Below are positions 6,474 to 13,955 of a DNA stretch of 36,184 nucleotides, one piece after another (the stretch's first letter is position 1; each line of letters begins with the position of its first letter). Where the stretch lies: assembly GCA_029260935.1 (NCBI GenBank), contig JAJDCJ010000009.1, positions 1 to 36,184 of the forward strand. Reading direction: 5' to 3'. The notes below the pieces were generated by a model, which was given only the letters and a program-made list of their open reading frames with translations, ran no database searches and had not been told where the DNA came from. This stretch comes from Patescibacteria group bacterium. Lineage in GTDB: Bacteria; Patescibacteriota; Minisyncoccia; Phycocordibacterales; Phycocordibacteraceae. Made by a program: the position numbers and the translations under genes.

Positions 6474-8945
6474 CTACTGCACTATTCTCCATCCCTGTTT
6501 GAGTAGGTTTTCTGCTTTTTTATATTTGATTTCCTTTGTTTCGGCGCCATTGGTGATTTTCACCATATCGTTTCTTCCCACCTTTTTATGAGTGCCGTCT
6601 GCAGTAAGAACAATAGGATTAACCGCAATGGGCTGTTCATTAAGGCGGATGACGGCGTCGGTGATAAATCGTGAAAGGTTTTGCTCAAGTGCACGGAAAA
6701 GCTGAAGTCCTTCTTTCTTGTATTCAATAAATGGGTCACGGCCACCGTATGAGCGTAGGTTTACTGATGAGCGTAGGAAGTCCATTGTTTCCAAGTGTTC
6801 TATCCAGAACATGTCGTATGCCTGAAGCAGGATGCGACGTAGCGACTCTGCAAAAACGTCCTTTCCTAATTCTTTCTCCTGTTTTTCAAGAATGTCAGTG
6901 GGTTCGTTTATTTCCTGTATGTGTTCTTTTGCAAAACCAATAACGGCGTCGGCGGTGCCTGACAGGATGGCGCGACGACGTGCATATAAGGTATGCCGTT
7001 GCTGGTTGAGCACATCGTCAAACCCAAGTACATGTTTACGTGAGTCAAAGTTTACTCCCTCAATTTTTTCTTGGGCACTTTCAAGTGAGCGTGTAATCAT
7101 TTTGTTTTGAATGGGCTCGTCTTCGGGAATACCCAAACGCCCCATCAAGCCCTGTACAGCACTTGATGCAAAAATACGCATCAGTTTATCTTCAAGCGAC
7201 ACTAAAAATTGTGTCTCGCCTTCATCTCCTTGACGACCCGAACGACCACGAAGCTGGTTATCAATACGTCTGGCGTCGTGTCTTTCAGTTCCAATGACAT
7301 AGAGGCCACCGAGTTCTTTTACCGCCTGCGCTTTCTCTTTATCCGAAGGGCTCCCACCGAGTTTGATATCAACTCCACGGCCCGCCATGTTGGTAGCGAT
7401 AGTCACGGCACCGAGCCTTCCGGCCTGGGCAATAATTTCACCTTCGCTTTCATGATTTTTAGCATTGAGCATCTGATGCGGAATACCCTCATGGCGAAAC
7501 AGTTCGGCCAAACGTTCGTTGACATCAATTGATGTGGTGCCGATGAGTACTGGCTGGCCCTTTTTGTTACGCTCCTTTACTTCTTTAGTGAGCGCCTGAA
7601 ACTTTCCATCTTCTGTTTGATATATAAGATCGTCGTGATCGTCGCGTTGTATTTGCCGGTGTGTGGGGATAGACACAACGTCTAAGTTATACACTGAGCG
7701 AAACTCTTCTTGGCTGGTAAGGCCGGTTCCGGTCATTCCTGCTGTTTTTCCATACATGCGGAAATAGTTTTGAAAGGTAATTGAGGCGTAGGTCTGGCTT
7801 TCTTTTTGAACAGACAATCCCTCTTTTGCTTCAATTGCCTGATGGAGCCCTTCTGACCAGCGGCGCCCCGGTTGCATTCTTCCAGTAAACTCATCCACTA
7901 TTACGATGGCGCCGTCTTTGACCACATACTCTTTGTCTTTAGCAAAGAGTGCGTGCGCCTTTACGGCTGCATCAAGGTGGTGTGCATACTTAACACCGCC
8001 TTCTGCATACATGTTTTCAATACCAAGCTGTTTTTCTGCTTTTTCAATACCAGTGTCGGTTACTTGAATTGCTCGTTGTTTTTCGTCAATGGTAAAGTCG
8101 GTTTCTTTGGTGAAAGTTTCTGCAATTCCGGCGAACACCCGATAAAGGTCTTCTGAGTCTCGTGAAGGCCCGGAAATGATAAGCGGGGTGCGTGCCTCAT
8201 CAATTAAAATAGAGTCTACCTCGTCAATGATTGCAAAGTGGTGTCCCCCTTCATCTTCTGCGCGCTGGCGTAGTTCCTCCTTTTTATACACAAGGTTGTC
8301 GCGCAAGTAGTCAAACCCAAACTCGTTGTTGGTGCCATAGGTAATGTCGGCACGGTATGCCTCAGGGCGTGTTGCGGGACGGAGAAACTCATGCACTACT
8401 TTGAAACTTCCTTCGGTGTCTCTTTCTTCATCGTCTTCTTTTGTGGTGTGTGAAGGGTCGTAGAGTAAGGAGAGGTCGCCATTGATAGCACCGACACTCA
8501 ACCCAAGTGCATCATAGATTTGTCCCATCCATACTGCATCGCGTCGGGCGAGGTAGTCGTTTACAGTAATTACATGCACACCTTTTCCAGTGAGCGCGTT
8601 AAGGTATACCGGTAATGTTCCCACGAGTGTTTTTCCTTCTCCGGTTCGCATTTCGGCAATACCGCGGTTATGAAGGACATACCCACCAATAAGCTGTACA
8701 TCATAGTGGCGCTCACCGAGTACCCGACGCGACACTTCACGCACCACGGCAAATGCTTCAGGTAACATATCGTCAAGGGTTTTGCCGTTCTTGAGCTGTT
8801 CTTTAAAAAAGGTAGTTTTTCCTTTTAATTCCTCGTCTGAGAGGTCTTGAAGTGACGGCTCAAGCGCATTGATACTCGGCACGAGTTTTTGCCCCTGCTT
8901 CAAAAGCGGGCTTTGGGAATTGATTAAATTAGAGAATAACTTCAT
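6474..8945 (-). CDS. secA: preprotein translocase ATPase SecA
   Basis: SecA drives secretion through SecYEG. The 823-aa protein shows Walker A MRTGEGKT (about 99-106), the DEAD-type DEVDSILIDEARTPLIISG (about 241), the preprotein-crosslinking region with GRMQPGRRWSEGLHQAIEAKE, motif V TIATNMAGRGVDIKLGG, motif VI QLRGRSGRQGD, and the helical scaffold with DDVLNQQR. NBD1 carries an acidic insertion of about 30 residues (about 161-195, TTKEDDEERDTEGSF) before the ADITYGTNNEFGFDYLRDN block. The C-terminal SEC-C zinc motif is absent: after GRND the tail reads MVKITNGAETKEIKYKKAEN. This suggests no SecB-type binding. The gene is monocistronic by appearance, with an extended -10 box 9 nt before the ATG; AGGG in between could serve as a ribosome site. 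Confidence 0.98.
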   Translation of the reverse strand: MKLFSNLINSQSPLLKQGQKLVPSINALEPSLQDLSDEELKGKTTFFKEQLKNGKTLDDMLPEAFAVVREVSRRVLGERHYDVQLIGGYVLHNRGIAEMRTGEGKTLVGTLPVYLNALTGKGVHVITVNDYLARRDAVWMGQIYDALGLSVGAINGDLSLLYDPSHTTKEDDEERDTEGSFKVVHEFLRPATRPEAYRADITYGTNNEFGFDYLRDNLVYKKEELRQRAEDEGGHHFAIIDEVDSILIDEARTPLIISGPSRDSEDLYRVFAGIAETFTKETDFTIDEKQRAIQVTDTGIEKAEKQLGIENMYAEGGVKYAHHLDAAVKAHALFAKDKEYVVKDGAIVIVDEFTGRMQPGRRWSEGLHQAIEAKEGLSVQKESQTYASITFQNYFRMYGKTAGMTGTGLTSQEEFRSVYNLDVVSIPTHRQIQRDDHDDLIYQTEDGKFQALTKEVKERNKKGQPVLIGTTSIDVNERLAELFRHEGIPHQMLNAKNHESEGEIIAQAGRLGAVTIATNMAGRGVDIKLGGSPSDKEKAQAVKELGGLYVIGTERHDARRIDNQLRGRSGRQGDEGETQFLVSLEDKLMRIFASSAVQGLMGRLGIPEDEPIQNKMITRSLESAQEKIEGVNFDSRKHVLGFDDVLNQQRHTLYARRRAILSGTADAVIGFAKEHIQEINEPTDILEKQEKELGKDVFAESLRRILLQAYDMFWIEHLETMDFLRSSVNLRSYGGRDPFIEYKKEGLQLFRALEQNLSRFITDAVIRLNEQPIAVNPIVLTADGTHKKVGRNDMVKITNGAETKEIKYKKAENLLKQGWRIVQ

Positions 8946-8954
8946 CGTTGCCCT

Positions 8955-8983
8955 ATAATATCATTATTCCTTGTTTATTTTAA
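8955..8983 (-). promoter_or_regulatory. putative secA promoter
   Basis: TTAAAA, 17 nt, then TATTAT preceded by TGA (an extended -10), all on the minus strand. The secA ATG begins 9 nt after the -10, leaving a 5' leader of at most a few bases. Confidence 0.45.
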
Positions 8984-8999
8984 GCGTCTTTTTAATACA

Positions 9000-9029
9000 A
9001 AAAACACCCTGAGCAGTCAGGGTGTTTTT
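9000..9029 (-). terminator. bidirectional terminator after the histone-like gene
   Basis: Perfect 13-bp arms AAAAACACCCTGA/TCAGGGTGTTTTT with loop GCAG; the A/T-rich ends give T-runs on both strands. It lies 25 nt after the histone-like stop and before the secA promoter, so it separates the two units. Confidence 0.8.
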
Positions 9030-9033
9030 ATCT

Positions 9034-9059
9034 GATAAGACAAGATCAATTGTCTTATC
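9034..9059. repeat. inverted repeat over the histone-like stop codon
   Basis: GATAAGACAA and TTGTCTTATC pair around GATCAA (10-bp arms). The TAA stop (9057-9055) is inside one arm. With the neighbouring terminator this makes a tandem double hairpin at the 3' end of the message, perhaps protecting it from exonucleases (inference). Confidence 0.5.
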
Positions 9060-9312
9060 GTCGGCGCTTTGTGCGACGAGCGGTTTTCTTTGCGGCTTTT
9101 CGCGTCGTCCTCTTTGCCGTTTTTCTTTTTGCTGGCTTTCGCTTTGCAGCTTTACGCTTTGGTGCTTTTTTTGCCACCTTGCGCTTTGCAGCTTTTCGTT
9201 TTGGTGCTTTTCGTTTTGCCACCTTGCGCTTTACCACCTTACGCTTTGGTGCTTTTCGTTTTGCCACCTTACGTCTTGGAGCAGCTTTCTTTGCAGCTTT
9301 TCTTCTTTTCAT
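9055..9312 (-). CDS. histone-H1-like Lys/Arg/Ala-repeat protein
   Basis: An 85-aa protein made almost only of Lys, Arg, Ala, Pro, Val and Thr in repeats of the type KRKAPKRKVVKRKVAKRK. It is extremely basic with no acidic residue. This resembles the C-terminal tail of histone H1, chlamydial Hc2 and the tails of some mycobacterial HU proteins, which bind nucleic acid non-specifically and compact it. No folded domain is present. Start MKRRKAAKK fits; the plus-strand ORFs over it are shadows of the repeats. It has its own terminator. Upstream lies an unusually long non-coding region. A DNA- or RNA-condensing role is inference from composition; ribosome-associated or phase-separating roles are possible. 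Confidence 0.8.
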   Translation of the reverse strand: MKRRKAAKKAAPRRKVAKRKAPKRKVVKRKVAKRKAPKRKAAKRKVAKKAPKRKAAKRKPAKRKTAKRTTRKAAKKTARRTKRRR

Positions 9313-9449
9313 AGAATGAATGTTTAGAAATGTTACGTTAAAGATTTACGACTTGTATGTGCCGAACCGCTCGACCTCAACTTACGTTGTGCGTTGCAAT
9401 ACAAGCTAAACTAATTATGCGCTTTTAATTTACAACGACACACATATAA

Positions 9450-9473
9450 AAAAGTTTTTGTGGATAAACTTTT
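9450..9473. other. DnaA-box-like site inside an inverted repeat
   Basis: TGTGGATAA (minus TTATCCACA, the consensus DnaA box) at 9459-9467 overlaps an 8-bp inverted repeat AAAAGTTT/AAACTTTT. It is followed by A-rich runs. Only one perfect box is visible and no dnaA or dnaN is nearby, so an origin is not supported; DnaA control of the histone-like gene is an alternative. Confidence 0.3.
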
Positions 9474-9550
9474 ACAAAAAAAAATAAACACTAAGAAAAA
9501 AAATTAACCCGGGGGGAAGTAAAAGAAACTTTGCGCATGTTTTGTAAATA

Positions 9551-9584
9551 AAAAAACCAACGGTACAAAAACCGTTGGTTTTTT
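9551..9584. terminator. strong bidirectional terminator hairpin
   Basis: Perfect 14-bp arms AAAAAACCAACGGT/ACCGTTGGTTTTTT around ACAAAA. No protein gene ends here. On the minus strand it lies 20 nt after the 84-nt foldable element, as expected if that element is a small RNA transcribed leftward. Confidence 0.75.
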
Positions 9585-9604
9585 AAGAGAATGTATTTAC
9601 TTTT

Positions 9605-9688
9605 GTTGTCTTGAGTGTGCGACTGACGGGCGCGGGCTCCAAAAAGATCTTATGTGAGTGCTGCCATCAGCCGCACACTCAAGGCAAC
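9605..9688 (-). ncRNA. putative small structured RNA
   Basis: The ends pair over 17 consecutive positions (GTTGTCTTGAGTGTGCG with CGCACACTCAAGGCAAC, one G-U). After one mismatch four more pairs follow (CTGA/TCAG) and then two G-C pairs, leaving an apical GC-rich loop. Twenty nt past its 3' end on the minus strand comes the strong terminator at 9584-9551. It matches none of 4.5S/SRP RNA (no GGAAG motif), tmRNA, RNase P or tRNA that I can check by eye. The strand is chosen only by the terminator; a -10 (TATTCT) lies shortly upstream. It could instead be a palindromic mobile remnant. Confidence 0.35.
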
Positions 9689-9748
9689 TTATTAAAGAAT
9701 ATCATATGGAGGATATCTCTTCTGTCGTTGAGATTTATGAGGGCTATG

Positions 9749-9779
9749 TAAAATATGGACACGGCGTGTCCATATTTTA
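9749..9779. repeat. palindrome family A, copy 5
   Basis: Identical 29-bp core with central G, arms extended to 15 bp by T/A. It lies about 3.8 kb from the transposase in non-coding DNA and lacks the CTG flank of copies 1-3, so only the hairpin core is shared. Confidence 0.9.
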
Positions 9780-9869
9780 AATGGAGAGAGAGTTGAATCG
9801 GAGTTGGGTGGTGGGTGGTGGTGGGGTTATTAGATAGATTCGTGAGGGTTGGGGGGGTGAGGAACATAT

Positions 9870-9900
9870 TCTAACTAGGACATCGGATGTCCTAGTTAGA
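9870..9900. repeat. palindrome family B
   Basis: Perfect 15-bp arms (TCTAACTAGGACATC and complement) around a single central G. The geometry is the same as family A but the sequence differs. Flanked on both sides by G-rich tracts (GGGGGGG, GGGGGTGGGG). Only this copy is in the window. It has no T-run, so it is not a usual terminator. Confidence 0.75.
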
Positions 9901-9926
9901 GGGGGTGGGGTGAAGTAGAGTGGAAA

Positions 9927-9958
9927 ACGAAAATTCCCGCGTGAGCGGGAATTTTCGT
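9927..9958 (-). terminator. terminator of the O-antigen ligase gene
   Basis: Perfect 14-bp arms ACGAAAATTCCCGC/GCGGGAATTTTCGT with a GTGA tetraloop, 80 nt past the ligase stop. The minus strand continues TTTTCGTTTTCC. It is roughly symmetric and could stop transcription both ways. Confidence 0.65.
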
Positions 9959-10038
9959 AGATCTTTGGAAAGCTGATGCGCATTTGCATTAGCACTCACT
10001 GAGCTTAGAGTACCACAGTAAAGCTTATTTTGCAACAC

Positions 10039-12234
10039 CTAAGGGTTTCTGCCTGCGCGGATTTCGCTGATAAAGAATTCTCCTTGCTCTGTAAAATCTG
10101 GATTGAGTTGTATTGCCGTTTGGAGTGCCTGCACTGCCTCGGCGCGATTATTGTCGTTTAAGTGAGCGCCTGCCAGCTGTAGGTAAAAATCAAAATTAGT
10201 TGGTTCTTTTTCAACACGACTTTGTGCTATTTGAACCACGCGATCAGTCTGCCCTGAGTCAATATATGCCTGCAGTATTGTATTGTCGTTCGGTGCCACT
10301 GTGTTGTAGCGCTCAATAAGAAGTTGGTCTGCAAGTTTATTTTGCCCGGCACCAATTGCTACTGTTGCATAGAGTATGCGCGCTTGGTCGTAGCTCGTGT
10401 CTAGTTCGTAGGCATCCTTAAGTAGCGCGAGTGCGCCTTGTTGGTTGCCAACACCGAGGGCAAGTAGTGCTTGCTCAAAACGAACAGCTTGCTTTTGAGG
10501 TGCGGTTTCGCGAGCGTGGTTGAGTACTGACTCGGCACCCACAGAATCACCTATCTGTCGCAAGAATGACCCGTAGAAAAGAAGAAGACGAGTGTCATCA
10601 GGAGCGCGCGCTACTTCTTCGGCAAATGCATCGCGGACAAAGAGGGTTACTTCGTTACGCAACTCATCTGTGCCGAGATGTGCAAGGTTAGGAGAGCGAA
10701 CTTGGGTCGCAAATTGAAGTAATTGTTCGTGTGCTTCCTGCCTTCCCAGACCTCCGCCGACTATTACCTTTTGGAATGCAGTGAAGTTTTCAGAAAGACC
10801 CCCTTGGTGCGGGCGAAGCGCCTCAATCATTCCGGTTGCACGTGTCATACCTGGCACGTTTGCAAAGTAGAGAACGAGTGCCAAAACAATAACTACTCCA
10901 GCGGTGCCTGCAGTAACGGTGTTTTTAGAAAGTGTTTTTTCTTGAACTGGACCCTCCTCTATAGTGTGCTGATCAATTCCCCTTTCTTGGGCGCGATACA
11001 ACAGAAGCGCCAAGACCGAAAAGAACATGATATAGCTCATAAGGTTATCAAACACAAAAAGGTTATGAAAACCGTAGCCCGCAAACAATCCGGTAAACAG
11101 TGCACGGTCGGTTACTGAAAAATTATTGTGTGGCTTCCAAAGATACCAGAGGACAATAACAAAAAACGAGAGATAGAGCCCGAGCGCTAACATACCGCCG
11201 GCGATAAGCCAATCAAGGAAAATGTTATGTACGCGGTCAAACCATGGTTCCTGTCCGAAAAGAGACGGTTGGTATTGTTCGTTAAATACATAGTTGAAGT
11301 TTTCTTGCCCCCATCCAAACACAGGACGCTCCAAGAATCCTTGCCATGCCATGCCCCAAATAGTGAAGCGGGTTTGACCTGCAGATAGTGAAATAGACGC
11401 AACACGAGTAAGTACCGGATTGTTCTGTACAAATGAGGTGTCTTTAATAAAGAAGAAACTACCGACCACTAAGATAACAGCCGCGAGCACTCCTACTCCA
11501 ATTTTTCTAATGTTCCCGTGTCCTTTATTAAAGAAGACAAGCACGAGGCCTGAGAGGAACAAACCACCGATTAACCCTAAAATGGTGCCACGTGTTGCGG
11601 TATAGAAAATAATAACTATCTGTAGTAAAACAGCAATGCTGTAGACAAGACGAATCCATTTAGGAGAGTTCCATTTTGAAAGTGCGTAGAGGGTGAGGAA
11701 GACATGAAAGAGCATGTATACCGCCAAGTACGTGGCGTTACCGAATGTAGCATCAACACGAAGACCGCCCTGGTTGATAACAAAAAAACCGAGAAGTTGT
11801 GCAACGCCAAAAAGTGCAAGAAGTACGGAGACACCAATTGAGGTGTTAAGAAATCGCTTCCAAAGTTTCTCAGCGTTGAGCATAGTTGAGATGACGAGGA
11901 AGTATGCGCCAAGGTGCAGTATGGTGATATACCCCTCCATCCTTTCAAAGTTAGACCAGAATGACTTTGATGGATTTTCAGAGAAAATAGTGGAGATGCC
12001 AAGGGAAAGCACGAATGCGCCAATTGCAAAAAGGAGTGCTGATTTTTTCGGACGCACACTCGGAACGCGAAGTGCCAGGATAAGCCAGAGGGCGAAAATA
12101 ATTTCAACGATAATGCGGAATGTGAAATTTTTACCCGTTATAAACGGAAAGAAAAAGTCACCGGAAACAATAAATGGTATAAAAAGGACCCCAAAAAGCC
12201 CTGTATAAATCGCATAGCGGAGTGTTTTATCCAT
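10039..12234 (-). CDS. O-antigen ligase/polymerase (Wzy_C family) with C-terminal TPRs
   Basis: A 731-aa inner-membrane protein. About 12 membrane helices fill residues 1-470, starting FGVLFIPFIVSGDFFFPF. The large outer loop contains the family signature: ERPVFGWGQENFNYVF and then WFDRVHNIFLDWLIAGG, with the conserved His. Residues about 560-731 are TPR-like helical repeats (ALLKDAYELDTSYDQARILY; AVQALQTAIQLNPDFTE). Such proteins join or polymerise undecaprenyl-linked glycans, or glycosylate proteins, on the outer face of the membrane; the substrate cannot be told from sequence. The start is supported by an extended -10 box 7 nt upstream. It lies at the left end of the glycan cluster and has its own terminator. 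Confidence 0.88.
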   Translation of the reverse strand: MDKTLRYAIYTGLFGVLFIPFIVSGDFFFPFITGKNFTFRIIVEIIFALWLILALRVPSVRPKKSALLFAIGAFVLSLGISTIFSENPSKSFWSNFERMEGYITILHLGAYFLVISTMLNAEKLWKRFLNTSIGVSVLLALFGVAQLLGFFVINQGGLRVDATFGNATYLAVYMLFHVFLTLYALSKWNSPKWIRLVYSIAVLLQIVIIFYTATRGTILGLIGGLFLSGLVLVFFNKGHGNIRKIGVGVLAAVILVVGSFFFIKDTSFVQNNPVLTRVASISLSAGQTRFTIWGMAWQGFLERPVFGWGQENFNYVFNEQYQPSLFGQEPWFDRVHNIFLDWLIAGGMLALGLYLSFFVIVLWYLWKPHNNFSVTDRALFTGLFAGYGFHNLFVFDNLMSYIMFFSVLALLLYRAQERGIDQHTIEEGPVQEKTLSKNTVTAGTAGVVIVLALVLYFANVPGMTRATGMIEALRPHQGGLSENFTAFQKVIVGGGLGRQEAHEQLLQFATQVRSPNLAHLGTDELRNEVTLFVRDAFAEEVARAPDDTRLLLFYGSFLRQIGDSVGAESVLNHARETAPQKQAVRFEQALLALGVGNQQGALALLKDAYELDTSYDQARILYATVAIGAGQNKLADQLLIERYNTVAPNDNTILQAYIDSGQTDRVVQIAQSRVEKEPTNFDFYLQLAGAHLNDNNRAEAVQALQTAIQLNPDFTEQGEFFISEIRAGRNP

Positions 12235-12241
12235 GTCAAAA

Positions 12242-12250
12242 ATTGTATCA
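12242..12250 (-). promoter_or_regulatory. extended -10 promoter of the ligase gene
   Basis: TGA-TACAAT on the minus strand with the ATG starting 7 nt after it, again implying a leaderless message. The -35 region is poor, as is common for extended -10 promoters. Confidence 0.4.
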
Positions 12251-12259
12251 CAAAATGCT

Positions 12260-13906
12260 TTATATCTTCATAACTGAACGAATAAGCCGTTTTTTGACTT
12301 GCTCTTTGAGTCTGACAAAATGGTATACCACAAGCCGGGGGCTATGAACGATCTGTAAATATAGCGACTCAAGAAAAGAGGGTTTAAGTTTAGTCAAAAA
12401 ATCTTTTATTTCTAAGTTTATTTCTTTAAGCTCATCGGGAAAACAAACATCGAGATACTCTAAAGACTCGTGTGTCGTATCAGTAGCATGAACAATACTA
12501 CCCCCTGGAACATCAAACATCTTTCTTAGCATCTTTTTGAGTGCCTTAATCCCCTTTTTGTGAGTATGAGGTATTTTACCAACCTGTGATAAGTGGGCTA
12601 GGTTTGTATCAAGCACTACAACAACTACCGCTGGTAAATAACCTAGCGTATTAGTTTTTCCTCCCCAAACACCGCCACGCAAATTATTTGTCACATGCTC
12701 AATTTCATCTTTTTTTAGTTTTTTAATATGTAAAATACTAAACCCTTCATAATTTGAGATAACATTCAAAACCTGGTCAAGAACGCCAAGTTCAATGGTT
12801 TTTTGTTTTAGAACAAAAACCCCTAAACCAAATTCTTTCGTTTCTGTATTTGAAAAAAAATGTTTCCATACCCACTTATTTTTGGGAGCAATTTTTGCAA
12901 GAGTATCAAGTTTTGGTCTCCATCCATGGACATGGAGATACTCGTCCAATCCTTCCATTGTTATTTCAATTTTTATATTTAAATCATCAGCCATAGTACG
13001 TAGGACTCCCGCATAATCATTCTCTGGATTTTCATTTACATCCAATCCTGTTATTTTTGTCGGAACTCCTGCAAACAAGCCCTTGTGATAAACAACATGA
13101 TAGGCCAAAGCTAAAAATGCATGTTTAGGATTTGGTATACGGGAAGAGGCCGGTCCGTCAATTGCATTTTGTATTATTTTCCTTGCCAATGGCGGCGGAT
13201 AATAAGTAATATCGTTATATGTGGTACGAGAGACTGTCCACACATCAACTCCAAGTGGTCCAGGATTTTTTTGCAGGAACCCTTTTATAGTTTTCTCGTC
13301 TTCGTCAGAGACTAAAATATCTAGATCCCCTCCTTCTCTATATAGATTCGGTAACTTCTCAAAAAATCTTAAAACAACATATGCAACCCTGCTCTCCTTC
13401 AAAAAACTTAAAAAACCACCCACCCCCATGTCGTAAGATAAAGAAAGTCTTGTATGAAGGGATTCCGTTAAGATATGTTCAATAACCAACCAGTGCTGAT
13501 CTGAACCAGCGACTTTTATCTTTTTGATACCTCTGATCTTTACCAAACCAATAATTAGCCGCCTTACAAGACCGGGGATAGCTACAAACCAACCCCAACG
13601 TGGGATAAAACGGACAAGAACATACTGAGCGGTTGCTGGGAAATCAACAAATAAAACTTTCGTAGCTTCGTGATCTAAAAAATAAACATCGCTACGCTCT
13701 TCTCGTATTTCCAATAAACTACTGTAGGAGAGTTCAGAAAAATCGCAATCTCTTTTCTTCTTTGAAAAGACCCTCACTCTTCCTGTCTTTTTTTTGTGAA
13801 CAAATTCAGGAAGAGTTTTCCCATGAAAACCAAAAAAAGCAATATTACCTTCTGTAAGATAACTACTTAATCCCGCACCTTTTGATTGTTTTTGTTTATT
13901 TTTCAT
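12260..13906 (-). CDS. nucleotidyltransferase-like protein fused to an NDK-like domain
   Basis: I do not recognise a named family for the whole protein (548 aa from ATG 13906; the track uses TTG at 13945). Around residue 192 REGGDLDILVSDED has the GG-x-D-x-D pattern of pol-beta-type nucleotidyltransferases, as seen in glycan-cluster proteins. Residues about 363-492 look like nucleoside-diphosphate kinase: a first strand FVLKQKTIELGVLDQV with a lysine at the IKPD position, a strand YLPAVVVVVLD, and GGSIVHATDTTHESLEYL. The last stretch matches the NDK active-site segment NVIHGSDS and keeps the catalytic histidine. The middle (about 255-360) is mostly helical and unassigned. It lies between FkbM and the ligase on the same strand. 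A nucleotide-sugar or phosphotransfer role is inference. Confidence 0.6.
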   Translation of the reverse strand: MKNKQKQSKGAGLSSYLTEGNIAFFGFHGKTLPEFVHKKKTGRVRVFSKKKRDCDFSELSYSSLLEIREERSDVYFLDHEATKVLFVDFPATAQYVLVRFIPRWGWFVAIPGLVRRLIIGLVKIRGIKKIKVAGSDQHWLVIEHILTESLHTRLSLSYDMGVGGFLSFLKESRVAYVVLRFFEKLPNLYREGGDLDILVSDEDEKTIKGFLQKNPGPLGVDVWTVSRTTYNDITYYPPPLARKIIQNAIDGPASSRIPNPKHAFLALAYHVVYHKGLFAGVPTKITGLDVNENPENDYAGVLRTMADDLNIKIEITMEGLDEYLHVHGWRPKLDTLAKIAPKNKWVWKHFFSNTETKEFGLGVFVLKQKTIELGVLDQVLNVISNYEGFSILHIKKLKKDEIEHVTNNLRGGVWGGKTNTLGYLPAVVVVVLDTNLAHLSQVGKIPHTHKKGIKALKKMLRKMFDVPGGSIVHATDTTHESLEYLDVCFPDELKEINLEIKDFLTKLKPSFLESLYLQIVHSPRLVVYHFVRLKEQVKKRLIRSVMKI

Positions 13907-13955
13907 TGGAACCAATAAATCGTTACCCTTGACATTTTGAACCAAAAAATAGCAT

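Larger units (their letters stand above)
9313..10038. other. 726-bp non-coding region rich in hairpins
   Basis: No credible protein gene is seen. In order it holds the probable promoter and leader region of the histone-like gene, a single perfect DnaA-type box, poly-A stretches and a GC block (CCCGGGGGG), a strong bidirectional terminator, an 84-nt foldable element, palindrome A copy 5, G-rich tracts, palindrome B, and the terminator of the O-antigen ligase gene. Each supportable part is listed separately. Confidence 0.6.

Noticed and set aside
9022-9327. Three plus-strand ORFs (81-101 aa) over the histone-like gene
   Set aside because: All are low-complexity shadows (Phe/Ala/Leu/Cys repeats) of the Lys/Arg repeat on the other strand.
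9459-9467. Replication origin at a consensus DnaA box
   Set aside because: Only one perfect box, no dnaA/dnaN/gyr neighbours and no cluster of variant boxes; chance or gene control is equally likely.
11714-12208. 164-aa plus-strand ORF
   Set aside because: Antisense to the membrane part of the O-antigen ligase; composition is that of a shadow frame.
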